Shown: piece by piece, positions 44,752-55,639 of the stretch
How the letters are laid out: each line of letters begins with the position of its first letter
Position numbering within the stretch: position 1 is the first letter of the stretch
Origin: Hortaea werneckii
Lineage: Eukaryota; Ascomycota; Dothideomycetes; Mycosphaerellales; Teratosphaeriaceae
Direction: 5' to 3'
Length of the DNA: 64,000 nucleotides
Assembly (NCBI GenBank): GCA_037044905.1
Contig: JBAOKB010000147.1
Coordinates: 372,001 to 436,000, forward strand
Made by a program: the position numbers and the translations under genes
Notes under the pieces: generated by a model
Seen by the model: the letters and a program-made list of their open reading frames with translations, nothing else
What the model was told of the DNA's origin: nothing
Databases searched by the model: none

Positions 44752-47192
44752 TTAACGCATGAGTCCCGCTGGACTCGAAGACAACCCATTGGCATTGAGG
44801 ACCACCTGTGATTGCACAGACTTCAACCTCTTTGAGGCTGGCGTCGTATCCTCTTCGAAAGAACGCTTAGTCAAGCGTCTCACAGGTGTCTGAAACGGAG
44901 TGACAGAAGCTCGTTGATCCAGGCCGGATGCCGGCGTCATTGCCTTCTGTTTGCGAAGCTTCGATGCCGGAGTTGCTGGTGGTGGCATGTCACTAGATTG
45001 GGCTGCGAACAGGTGCTGCTTGAGCGCCATCTGATCAACTGGGGTCTCCGGATGGACCTGATACTAGGCATGGTCAGTACGGGCCTCAGTGTGGGCATGA
45101 GCCAGATGTGATGAACTTACATAATGAGCAATGAGCGTCAGGGGATCGAATAAGGTCGTCAGCATCTTCTCGTAGTTTGGACCATCTCTCACCGCTACGA
45201 ATAGCGGCTTTCCAGTTTTCTTGTATCCAGCTTTGTGACTTCCGGTCGCTGGAACAAAATATCCAGCCGACTTCAGCATCTGATAGATTGGTCCAGCAAC
45301 CTCGACAGGCATGTTGATGTCATCGATGAATTCGGTTTGAGACCTCGTCCCGTGCTGGATAATGAAGTGCATGACCCGTCGCTTTTGTACCAGTCTCTGC
45401 AAAGCTTCAAGGGTGTCCGTCTTGTCACCAGCCAGAAGGCAGTGGTAACAGGTATGTCTATCGTAAAGACGCGGATCGTCCAAGCCAGTAAAGCCATAAC
45501 ATGGTAGATGCTGCCATGTGTGACAGGTTTCGCATTGCACCTATTTCCATTGTAAGCACAATTTGTGACAGCTTACGCTCGGCCTCACTTACCATGTCAC
45601 TCTCTTCTTCCTTGAGCCCACATTGACACATCAGGACGTGTCCCTTTTTGTCGTCTTTCCCTCTGATTTGGCCAGCTCTCGAGCATGCGTACGAAGATTT
45701 TGGGCGTCTTCTTGCAATCTCAGAGGCCTTGCTCGAAATGAGGCAGAGTTGCGACGTGGCAACAGGGGAAGTGTGGCGTTGAGCTTTGACGGGAGCATGT
45801 CGACTTGGTAGTAAGTGTTTGAGGAGGCCCAAAATACTGTGATTGCGTGTCACCCTGAGACATGGTCTCGCTCCGCATCATGCCTTCAAACTCATGCTTC
45901 ATTCTCGACAACGCACTGGATGATCTTGGCTGGCTAGCGTTAGACGACGCAGCTCGATTGCACAGCGGCCGCTTATGATTTCGAGGTCTAAGCTCGTGTG
46001 TTACTGCGCTCTCAATAAAGACGTCGCTTTTCGGCTTGTGTTGGGCTCGTAGAGGGGTCATCACCGCCTCTTGCAGATTCCTTGCTGGTACAGATGTCGG
46101 CGGAGATAAAGTTGCTGTTTCGCGGGTGTCTCTTGTATCATCAAGGATTTGCGCTTCTTGGCTGTCGTTTGTCGAGGTGATATACTTGTGGGTCGAGCTA
46201 GGATGGTCGTAGCGAAGTGCTTTTGGAAATGGGACCTCTATGTTACCTCGAGTGGCCGACGAGGTGAGCGACACAATTTTCAGTTCAGACCTGCCAATGG
46301 TCAGCTTGAAGAGGATCCCGAGCCCAGGCGTATCGGACTAACCGATGGAAAGAGGATCGTAGATCATGCAGCTTCTCAACATGCGTTTGCCAGCCCTTAG
46401 CGGTAGCATAGACAACAGTGTCGTTCTCGGAAACACGAAAGCCGTCTAGCTTGTAGTCCTTGCTCATGCCTGGCAAATAGAATAGCTCCATTGACACAAA
46501 TCGCTTCTCCGGCAAATTCGGCAACCGACTACATGTGGCGTCAATCTGGCGGAGGAGGAATTGCAATGACAGGTTTGTAGTTCGCTCGTTGATTTCACTG
46601 CCGGGGCTTTCAAATTCAACGCTTGCCACCGGCTGCCCATCGCCTGCATTTTTTGAGTATTGTATGGTGAATGTGTAAGTCTCGACGACTTTCTGTCGGC
46701 TCTTTTCATCAGCGTGCACGTATAGTTGCAGGGCTTTCAGCTTTCCAGCCTTAAGTGCCACAAAAGCGCCTTTCTCCTATACCATGTTAGCTCTACCACG
46801 GAGACAGTTTTTTCTGTCCTGTCATGCCTACCAGCCAATCGAGAAACTGGTCCACACGTCGACTCCGCCCTCGCCTTAACACTTGCATCTTCGTCGCCGT
46901 AGTACCGTCTCTGGGGACGTTTTTGGCAATTTTGCAGCTGCGTAGTCTGCGTATGAATGAACGTGATCGCTTGTGACGTAGAACTGCTCGTCAAAGACCT
47001 TGTCCGAGAACAGTGCCCTGGCTACAGTCAGTGTCTCAGTGAAGAGATGGCTTGAACATGCAGTACTTACCGCTGGTACGACAGGCTGCTGAGTCCACCA
47101 TGAAGCAGCGTCTGAACGACTTCCAAGCTCTGCTTTTGATCGATGGCATTCTTGGTCTTAGTCGCCGGCCTCTGGATCTGAATTGACGCCAT
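44752..47192 (-). CDS. HOP1: Meiotic chromosome-axis protein Hop1 (HORMA plus PHD-type finger; two apparent frameshifts)
   Basis: Six exons on the minus strand: 47192-47071, 47017-46832, 46776-46343, 46290-45593, 45540-45121 and 45063-44752. The HORMA domain spans about residues 20-260 (SLEVVQTLLHGGLSSLSYQRALFSD, LRRGRSRRVDQFLDWLEKGAF, ALQLYVHADEKS). A disordered linker follows, then a C4HC3-like PHD finger (MCQCG, QCETCHTWQHLPCYG, TCYHCL) near 470-510. A winged-helix-like part (LVQKRRVMHFIIQHG) and a tail with TPVRRLTKRSFEED, perhaps a closure motif, end the protein. A missing base at T4 46930-46933 and an extra base at G4 45765-45768 are each required by intron phase as well as by homology. 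The corrected length is 723 residues. Hop1 organises the meiotic axis and promotes interhomolog recombination. Confidence 0.9.
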
Positions 47193-47954
47193 ATTCAGCA
47201 GCCTTGCGTAGAAAGGAGTTCCACAACAAAGGTGTTGCGTTTACATGCGAAAGCAATTGAAGAATAGTCGGTGATGGACCTTGGAAGTTGAGATGAAGTC
47301 TTTCGGTGAAAGTGGAAAGAGCGAGCCAGTCATATGGCCACGTGACTTACGACTACATCTCGTTACGGTCACCACAAGAAAGGCATGGGTTTCGAATACG
47401 CTCATGTCTGTTCGACGTCTCCCTCATCACAAGGTCCTCTGGACTTCACATGCCCGGCCAATTGAGCGACTCAGTGACCACAAGTGAAATTTAAACTTCC
47501 AATTTGGACATGGCCAGGCATGCCCACCAAGCTCACCGGGCGCACCTTCTGTGCCAAATTGACAAGCACCCTTTGCCAATGTCGCTTGACCTTGTTCGAG
47601 GTTGCCATCATGTTCATACCAGATCTTGCAAGCCACCATTTGGAGGCGTCGGTTGCTCAACATACCCAGCCAAGTGCTCTTGGGCACCTCAATTTTGAAA
47701 ACATGTCACTTTTTGCCTGTCATCGACCCTAAACAGCATGGTACAGGGCAGTCCACGTGATCATTACGTGCGTGGCCTGGCTCGAAGAACGTACAGCCGC
47801 CTGACATCAGGAGAGCAACGCTTCTGGCTGCCGCCATTACAGGCTTCGAAACACGGACTCTGATGTAGGATCCAAAATTTGCTTTGTGTCTTCTGTTTGT
47901 CAAAAGCAGTGAGCCTCTGCTACCCCATCTATGCCTCCCAGCCACGCCATTCCT
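47193..47954. other. Intergenic upstream of HOP1
   Basis: Promoter region of HOP1. Nothing recognisable as a gene. Confidence 0.45.
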
Positions 47955-48970
47955 TCATGAAAACAACAGCGCGGAGGTCTCGTCGTCGAAGGAGCTCTGC
48001 CGCCACTGCGGTAATGAGGCTGAGCGATGAGAGTCGAAATGTTCACGGAAGATGAGCATCTCCCGAATCCCGTATCGGCCACTGGAAGGGAATAGACTCC
48101 AGCACGACATATCGGGCGAAACAGCGACGAACCAAGTTGCTGTCTCTTTCGATGCTTGCTTTCTGGATGACAAATCTCGTTGAATGACTTTGTATTCGTG
48201 CGGATAAGTCTGTCTACTCTAGCAACCGGAATACGGGGTGTTGTCGAGCTCACTGGCACCCCTGCATGGCTGACAAAGCTCACTTGGACCACATGGCGCT
48301 CTTGGCAATCCCCAACTTCACGACTTCCTCTGTGACTCGCGTGGACGGTTTGCGACCTGTTCACCTACCCTGATGTTGTCCATGAAGTTGAAGTATTGTA
48401 AGAAAATTCGCAAGCTCGTCTGCTCCAGGCACGGCTTTGGAGGCGTCCAATGCGGCCGGAAAAGAACATGTGTCGTTGGGAAAAGCCCCCATTGAACCAA
48501 GACAGCTGGATCATTTGCTTCGAGAGTTATAGCCTATGTGGGAAAGATGCTGGATGCGGAAATTTGATATCCTTGACCGCTGGCGCAGGTCTAAAGATGC
48601 CAGCTCCTGCGCTCCCTTTGTAACGAGGGTCTGATACCTTAGATCTGCGCCAATGTCATCTTCCTTTCGGAACAACAGGGCGTTCTTTCGCCTGCGCAAT
48701 CCATACTCCGACAATGAAAACTCAATGGTCTGGTCGCGGTCGTATACACCTGAGGACAGGATGCAGGTGTCTGTGAGCAAGCTAATTTCGGGCTTTGCGA
48801 TGCAGAAGGCTTCGGAAGCCTATCCAAGTTCTGGTGGACTGGTGAAATACCACTTTCAGAGCCTGATTGTCTAGGTCTATGATTATCTTCGGGTTGTCCA
48901 GAAGATAAAGCATACGCCCCATTTTGAGCGAACGCTTTGCGGTTCCTGCAGGAGCGATGACTGGCCGCAT
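47955..48970 (-). pseudogene. Unrecognised protein-like coding stretch with several breaks
   Basis: On the minus strand, segments in shifting frames read like a real protein: RMLYLLDNPKIIIDLDNQALKV, then CIAKPEISLLTDTCILSSGVYDRDQTIEFS, NDPAVLVQWGLFPTTHVLFRPHW with IFLQYFNFMDNI, and later TATWFVAVSPDMSCWS up to a stop near 47955. Each segment runs 40-90 codons before the frame must change by one base, and one junction crosses a TAG. I cannot name the family. It may be a decayed gene, or an intact gene hit by the same indels as its neighbours. The number and placement of joins are not settled, so no single product is proposed. Confidence 0.4.
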
Positions 48971-49364
48971 TCACTGTAACAGACAGCACTAGCCTCCCTG
49001 AAGAAACGAGGCCAATTCGCGATTGGCAGTAGGAAGTTGCACGTGAAGATGCGCGCCGGCATCGGATTGCGTCAGGCTTGAGCTTGGTACAAGATTGGTA
49101 AACCTTTCTCTGGGACACATCAACTTCCTCGTTGCACGGCGTACTTGACCGGAGTTGCTATTGCTTGCTGCTCAGTGCACGTATGGTCGAAAGAGCATCA
49201 TCACTGCCTCAGTCATCGGACAACGGCCACGAACAGCTGAACTTGACTTTCCGCTGAGCAATCAGACCGGCGGCGCAAACTTCATCGCTCCTTCCTCAAG
49301 CAGAGACTTTTCAATTGAAACTCTAGCGAGATTACGGAGGACCGTGCTAGTTGCTGGAGATACT
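48971..49364. other. Intergenic, promoter of the YTH gene
   Basis: No gene supported; upstream region for the plus-strand gene at 49365. Confidence 0.45.
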
Positions 49365-52300
49365 ATGGAGAGTACCAAGGACAGCAAATTAGGTAAGCTA
49401 GGGCGAGGGCGCTTCTGCCTATGTTCTTGTTCATGCGTCACGAAATTTGAGCCAAAACACCAGCTTGATTCTTGTCGAAGCCACCAAGACAAGAGTCACC
49501 TGCTCCACTCCACTCGCAACGACCGCTCGCCATTCCATCGTTATTGCTACGTTCACACCGTTTGGAGACAAACTAACGTACGCAGACATGGACCCAGCAG
49601 CCAACGAGTTCGTGCCTGGGCGCCCCCGTCGTCCGCCGAACATCAACACCAACCTGCCGCCAGCTGCATTCATGCGTAACGCACCTCAAGTCGCAGCGCA
49701 TAGTCCCTACGTTGCCAACAACTCCAACAACACGTCCAGTGGTCGCCACAAGTAGGCCTGGGGATCTCGCCGGCCACCACATCTTCCGCTCAAACAGCCA
49801 CGCAAGCTCAAAGCCACGTGACCCCGTGGACTGCCCACCCGTCTGGCATGAGTGCAAACACGCAGCATGCTCATTTGGGGCAGCCTACTGACACCAGGGA
49901 CCGCAAACATTCCCACTGCCCCAAACCGCGTTCCTCCCATCTGGTACGCCAAACCAGTCCTCCTTCGGGTCAGCCTCAGGCCAGCATCGCAACCTCAGTT
50001 CACACGCCAGCCACGGCAATTTCAACGCTTCAAGTGGTGCTTCATCTTCGCTTCCTTCAAACGACAACCGACTGAGCACTGTTTACACTCTCGCCTCCTC
50101 TGATCATCTCAGCGATATGAGTGCTCACTACCTCGAGGCCAACCCAGACCTCAGAGACCAGTCACCGGATGTGTTCCACCAGGAGACGCATCCACGTTCT
50201 TTCAAGCGCTTCGCCATGGCAGACAGCGTCGAAATGGTGGAGGCTTATCCGAATGCGTTGAATGCAGTCAGTAAGATGAACCCCGAGTATTATCAGATGC
50301 CCTATGGCGTAGGTTTTGTCCCCTCCACCTGCTTGCTTCAATGCTAACGAATAATAGACTCGGGTTGTGAACATCAAGACGGAGAATGTGAAGAACATCG
50401 AGTTGTCCATCAGGTCAGAATTGTGGTCACTCTAGAGGTCGTCTCCCAGCGTATCATGTCACTCTATAACGCTCGCAAGGATACAGAAAGCGAGAAGGTA
50501 CTGTTCTTGTTCGCTGTTAGCGGTAGCAAGCAGTTTTGTGGTTTGGCAGAGATGACAGACCGCTGGCACCCGGAAAAGCAGATTGATGCTTTTGCCCCCA
50601 ACGCGAGTGGTTCAAAGAACATTGGGTAAGCAATCTCCACTACATTCAAAATTGCTCTAAACTCTAACATGTAATAGCGCCATCCCCGTCAGGTGGATTT
50701 ATGTCAAGAACGTACCTTATGCCAAGTTCCAGAGTCTTGCTCAGATTACTCAGGGCCGCGGCCAGCAGAGCGTTACCAACATGTGGAACGGAATGCACTT
50801 CGAGAGCGAGATTGGCCGCAAGGTCATCGAAATCTACGTGACGGCTACGCACTTCAGCAACATTCTTGCATGGCCAGTGGCTACCAATGACAACATTGGG
50901 CCGCGCTCTTCCTCTTTTAACTGGCAGACAAGGGGTCACAACTCCAACCGCGGTCACCACGCTGGCCACACGTCCGCGCCATTTGCGGAGCTCGTGGCAG
51001 TCATTCCGCCCGTGGAGAATTGTCCGCCCGTAGCGACAGCTTTGCGGCAAAGATGAACGCCAACTGGCGCGATACCGGCAACCAAGCTCAGGCTGCTGGA
51101 CTTATCGACAACAAGCCTCATGACACCGATCCTACGCCCAAGGCGTCTCGTATGCCTGCTTCTGACGATGTCTCTCAACCGATGCTGCCTCGAATCGACG
51201 GATCACTCGGGAATGGAGGTGAGCTGCATTCGCCCATGGTTGTTCCATGCGTCCTGGACGAGCAGGGCAACTATGTGCCTATCACGCCATCTGCACCAGA
51301 CATCAGCCCATTGTCTTTGCAATCGGGCGCCGAGCATTTTGCCGATCCATTCAAGGGGAAGGGTCCACAAAACAACGTCAAAGATGCTCCTCGCCAGCAG
51401 GCCCAAACGGATGAAGTTGAATACCCACCTTCTTCCAAGGCTTCTAGCGGGGGTCGCTTGACCGACGTGCAATCCCGCTCTGGTCTTCACCCCGTCGCTT
51501 CCATGATGTTCCAGCCTCAGCATGTCAACTCCGCTCAAGATATGCGCAAAACCGCATCCATCGCCAATTTCCACACTAGTGGCGGCTCCAATGCTCAGCA
51601 TCTGGCTGTGCCAGGGCATTCTCATTTTGACTACGCTCCAAATGTTGCCCGCCAAGACATCAAAGCCTCAATTCCGAGTGTTGGAGGCTCGTCAAAGACT
51701 ACCATGCAGAGTTCGTCACAATCCAATGCTGGTGCCAAGAGTGAAGGCGATGATTCATACCCAAGCCACTTCAAAGGCCCGGACTCTATGGCTGGCTGGG
51801 ATTCGCGCCGTGTTTCCCACGTGGAGGTTGCAATGCCGCCTGTTACGGCGGCGCCGACTGCCTCAACAGAGTCTACGGAGATTACCTCTGGTAGTCACGG
51901 CCTTGCGGGTACTGATCGGCCTGCTGCAGCCCCTCTTTCCGGTCAGAAGGGCATGAAGATAAGTCAGTGGGTTGAGAGCACTCCAATTCGGAAGACTGCT
52001 TCTAAGCTCTTGCTAGCCGACGGGCTCAATGTGGACAATGTCCCAAAAGAATTGAGGGGAACTTTTTTCCGCATAATGGCGGAAAAGAAGAACACCGAAT
52101 TTAAGATCGAGGAGCTCGATGACAGGATTGAGAAGCTCGAGGCTGAGAACACGGATAGCAGGAAGGTCAAGGTGACGTATCTTGACTTGATGGCCAAATT
52201 GGAGGACCTGAGTGCTCAGCTGAAGCGAATGATGTCTGGCGAATGCCTCGGGCATTCTGACATGCCCTGCCGTAACCGCGATCGCGGCGAGAGCGAGGCC

Positions 52301-52660
52301 GACTCCACCACCTACGAGACGTCTTCCATCGAGAAGCACAACATCTCGCCAGAGCGGGCTGATGATGGTCGCATCCTCTACTCGATCTCGCAAGCCGGCG
52401 ACATCAATACCGAACGTGCGGGCAACCCAATCAAGAAGGAGACCCGTGCCGGTGCTCGTGCCAGAAACGCCCCCTACGAGTTCTCCACCGAAAACCTCAT
52501 CAAGGCCAGCGTCTCGCACGCCCGCGGTCCGCCGTCGAGCCTTTTCGGCAACTATCACGTCTCGCCGCCGACGCAGTCCGAGGCCGGTGGATCAATCATC
52601 ACCAACCCCTTCGGTGACAATGATCACGAGGACGGCGGCGGGTGCCGTCTGGAGTCCTAG
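49365..52660 (+). CDS. YTH-domain RNA-binding protein (four apparent frameshifts)
   Basis: Exons 49365-49392, 49586-50308, 50358-50625 and 50678-52660. Exon 1 is only nine codons plus one base (MESTKDSKL). A 193-nt intron with an ACTAAC branch brings it in frame to MDPAANEFVPGR; a start at 49588 is the alternative. Missing bases near 49745, 49893, 50441 and 50994 must be supplied. Each exon then fits its intron phase and the protein has 1,001 residues. The YTH domain is at about 255-420: VVNIKTENVKNIELSIRSELW, VLFLFAVSGSKQFCGLAEM, IPVRWIYVKNVPYAKFQSL and GRKVIEIYV. Flanks are long and disordered. A coiled coil (EFKIEELDDRIEKLEAEN) lies near 800. YTH proteins bind RNA, usually through m6A, and steer its decay or processing. 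Confidence 0.82.
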
Positions 52661-53419
52661 CAGTTCCCAGCAGACTTCCCCAATCGTTTGACTGCCGACT
52701 TGGCTATGGACGATCTGCAAAGTATCTCCTCCTTCAACCTGAACTTGGACGTTTGAGGTTGGGGAGATACTACATCCACCATGACGAACATTGTTGCTGA
52801 TCCTTTAATTCTTTTTCTTACCTTACCCAACCATTGACGAGGCTTGAATGGCACATGGAAGGAAGGATGGCGGGTTACTATTGCAACTAATAATGCTCCA
52901 ATGCTTTGCGCGTGCTTTCTGAGAAAAAGAAGAAAACTCGAAAAAAAAAAAAACACCATTCACTGGGAGCGTTTGAACGGAAACGAGATGATGATCACTG
53001 CGACGAATGAGATACCCAAGGGAGGGGCGTTGGGCTGGGCATGCTTTCAACCATCCTGAGTGTTGTGGTAGTCCGATGGACAGGCCAAAATGTACTTCTA
53101 GTGCGCAACGCTCGCCACAAAAAAAAAACAGATATCAGAAAATTGCATCTTAGGAAAACCACACTCATGCTCTCACATCTCGTTGCTTTTGTTTTTGTTT
53201 TTTGCACTCTGTAGATGATCATGTGGACATTGGGTCTGAAGGCATATAAGTGCAAGGCTTTCTGTCATGGAATGCTTACTCGATGTCTTTCAACTAGCTA
53301 AGTCTCGTTGCATCGTCAAAAGAAACTCGCAATACTAAGATTGAAATCGATGCTCGTCTCTCGGTACAATTTCCTCTCCGTTCTTCATGTGGTTCTTCTG
53401 CAGTCTGTCCCGGTATCAT
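52661..53419. other. Convergent intergenic region between YTH and LRR genes
   Basis: 3' ends of both flanking genes. Short A runs at 52938-52952 and 53120-53129; no gene. Confidence 0.5.
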
Positions 53420-55612
53420 TCATTGAGCATACGCAAGGCACTTGATGCTGTCGAGCAGCAACCACGCCCTAGTCGCCATGTCCTTCTTCTTCCATTCCTC
53501 CGCCGTCTTCAGGCTCCGACGCTGAATGCCCCAGCGGAAAGCTGCCCTTCTCTGGTCCTCGCTCAGTAGCTTGATCCCGTTATTTGGAAGTACAAAGCTG
53601 AAGATACGATCCACCAAGTTCTGAGGCAGGTGCGTGACGTTGCCGGTGTCGCGCCAAAAGGTCCTCTCCGAGATGTCGGCCGCGTTCGCCTCGCGCTGGT
53701 TACGTTCGACTTGGTACTTGACGAACCGGGCTGAGAGGTCGTCGCGCAGGATTAAGTGATTGAGCCTCTCTGTCACCGATGGTAGGTCAGCACCCTCGCT
53801 AAATGCGCCTTTCCTATGTGGTTTGAAAATGATCTTGGGGGTTGTCGGGCTATTGGTGGTTTCGGTGATGGCCAGCTCCGGCTCACCTTTCGTGCCAGGA
53901 GGCATTCCCGAAAGGGTCTTGGCATAGGATGCTTTGCACTGTCCCGCGATCGCTTTCGCTTGGTCGGTGTCAATAGAGAGTGTCTTGCCAGAATCTGCGC
54001 GGCTGGGTTGGGATTTCTGCGGATCTCGAGAATTCAGCGCGTCTGGGGAAGGGAGAGCAACTACTGCTTCTCCAGCAAAGTACTTGCGGTACTTGGGCGC
54101 AACGATTAGAAGAGACCTAGACCCTGCAACGATCTCGAGAGCTGCTTGCCATAGGTCCATGCATGCTGGGCTGTGGTGCTCGATGAGATGGCGTTGAATT
54201 TTCCTCCTCGCGCTCTCCAACTCCGACACTTCGTGCTCGCCACCATCAGCAGTATGAATGGAGCGGATGCTGGCTCGCCTGATTGAAGGCTGACCACGGG
54301 AGAGCCGCCTGTTGATCGAAGCGCTGTGCTCACGGGTGCTATCATCGCCGGTTGTCTCGTCTTCAACAAGGAGAGAGTCTGCCAGGACGCTAGGATCATC
54401 CAGCAGTGTGTAAGTCCTCACCGCTTCAGCCTTGTGAAGAAGGGCCAAGCCTCCCTTGCCGAGAATGTTGCCACTCCAATCAACGCCGGTAGAGTCGGTA
54501 TCTTGCTGATACACCTTGATCGTATTGTTCGTGTGAATGCCGTTGAGGTCGTCCGTAAGCTGGCTGGGGAAGTAATGATCTTCTAGAACATAAGACAGCC
54601 AGAGACCAGCAGCGTCATCAATACCGGTATTAGAAAGCGTGATGTATGGCACGGAGCGCAAGCCACATCGTCTCTTCAACATTTTGGCATTAGACAACGA
54701 CTTGGCTAAAGTCTCATCGCCGCCGTCTATGTCTTCATCTTGCTGTTGCTCCTCCTGGTTCTCATTTTCTGCTATATCAGATGTCAAGGATAGAACACCG
54801 CCATCGCCACTGAGTCTAGTGGGCGTCACGACTGGCTCGTTGATGTGAATGCGCGCAAAAATCTCGATTGCACGTCTACCCAAGTCGGGATTGTCGCCGA
54901 GATCCAGGCGGCGCAGCTTCAAGCAGCCTCCGAAAGATGATAGGAATGACTCCCACTGCTCGGCTTCGACATCTGTGGTAACCGCGAACTTGTTGTCGGA
55001 AAGGACCAAGGTCTTCAGGTCGTGCTTCGCGAGTTCGATTATTGGCGCGAGCCTTGCGAGTGAGGCTACCGTGATGCCGTTTTCGCAGAGATTCAAGTCT
55101 TCCAAGGCAAGCGAGGCGAGATCGTTGCCACGTCTCAGCGCTGACTCTAATCCATCTGCGAGAGCGGCCAGTCCGTCATCCCCAAGAGCTTTCTTCGGTG
55201 CTTGAAGATCAATGCAGTGGGAAGATGAGTCTTTCTCAGAGGCGGCGCTGCTATCCGTGCTCTGCTTTCTTGCTTTCGTGATAAGCTTGTCTGCCTCCTT
55301 GATCAAGGCGGAGGCGATGCTGTTGCCCAACTTGACGCCCGAGTTTGGGCGGTTAGAGAAGTCGAATTTGTTAGACTTGCCCATGTCGTCCGCTACCGAC
55401 TCGTTGCTTACAGCTAGGTCGTCCGTTGAATCGTTGTTGAAGTTGGTTGTGGCAAAGGGGAGGTACAGCTCGTCGTCTGCGGCGACTTCCGTCCTGGGAA
55501 CACGGTTGCTTGAAACCGGCTGGCACGTCGTTAATTTTCGGAAGGCGTGAAAGGGGCGATGGTTCAGCAGAGCTTTTGAGAATTTGACAAAAGTTGGGTT
55601 TGAACCTTTCAT
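53420..55612 (-). CDS. Leucine-rich-repeat (RNI-like) fungal protein
   Basis: A single uninterrupted frame of 730 codons from ATG 55612. Residues 1-150 are polar; a second Met at 55384 begins MGKSNKFDFSNRPNSGVKLG and may be the true start. LRR-type units occur at about 165-330 (LASLALEDLNLCENGITVASLARL, LKTLVLSDNKFAV, LRRLDLGDNPDLGRRAIEIF) and 320-345 (YITLSNTGIDDAAGLWLS). The middle is Ser/Asp-rich with RRASIRS phosphosite-like motifs. A conserved-looking C-terminal helical block (NLVDRIFSFVLPNNGIKLLSEDQRRAAF...TRAWLLLDSIKCLAYAQ) closes the protein. No catalytic domain is present. It is likely a scaffold or adaptor, with no established function I can name. The frame has no indels, unlike genes to its left. 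An AAC repeat lies just upstream of the first ATG. Confidence 0.82.
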   Translation of the reverse strand: MKGSNPTFVKFSKALLNHRPFHAFRKLTTCQPVSSNRVPRTEVAADDELYLPFATTNFNNDSTDDLAVSNESVADDMGKSNKFDFSNRPNSGVKLGNSIASALIKEADKLITKARKQSTDSSAASEKDSSSHCIDLQAPKKALGDDGLAALADGLESALRRGNDLASLALEDLNLCENGITVASLARLAPIIELAKHDLKTLVLSDNKFAVTTDVEAEQWESFLSSFGGCLKLRRLDLGDNPDLGRRAIEIFARIHINEPVVTPTRLSGDGGVLSLTSDIAENENQEEQQQDEDIDGGDETLAKSLSNAKMLKRRCGLRSVPYITLSNTGIDDAAGLWLSYVLEDHYFPSQLTDDLNGIHTNNTIKVYQQDTDSTGVDWSGNILGKGGLALLHKAEAVRTYTLLDDPSVLADSLLVEDETTGDDSTREHSASINRRLSRGQPSIRRASIRSIHTADGGEHEVSELESARRKIQRHLIEHHSPACMDLWQAALEIVAGSRSLLIVAPKYRKYFAGEAVVALPSPDALNSRDPQKSQPSRADSGKTLSIDTDQAKAIAGQCKASYAKTLSGMPPGTKGEPELAITETTNSPTTPKIIFKPHRKGAFSEGADLPSVTERLNHLILRDDLSARFVKYQVERNQREANAADISERTFWRDTGNVTHLPQNLVDRIFSFVLPNNGIKLLSEDQRRAAFRWGIQRRSLKTAEEWKKKDMATRAWLLLDSIKCLAYAQ

Positions 55613-55617
55613 CGCAA

Positions 55618-55639
55618 GTTGTTGTTGTTGTTGTTGTTG
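55618..55639. repeat. (GTT)7 microsatellite
   Basis: Seven GTT units five bases upstream of the LRR gene's ATG; on the coding strand this is an AAC/CAA-rich leader. Confidence 0.8.
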
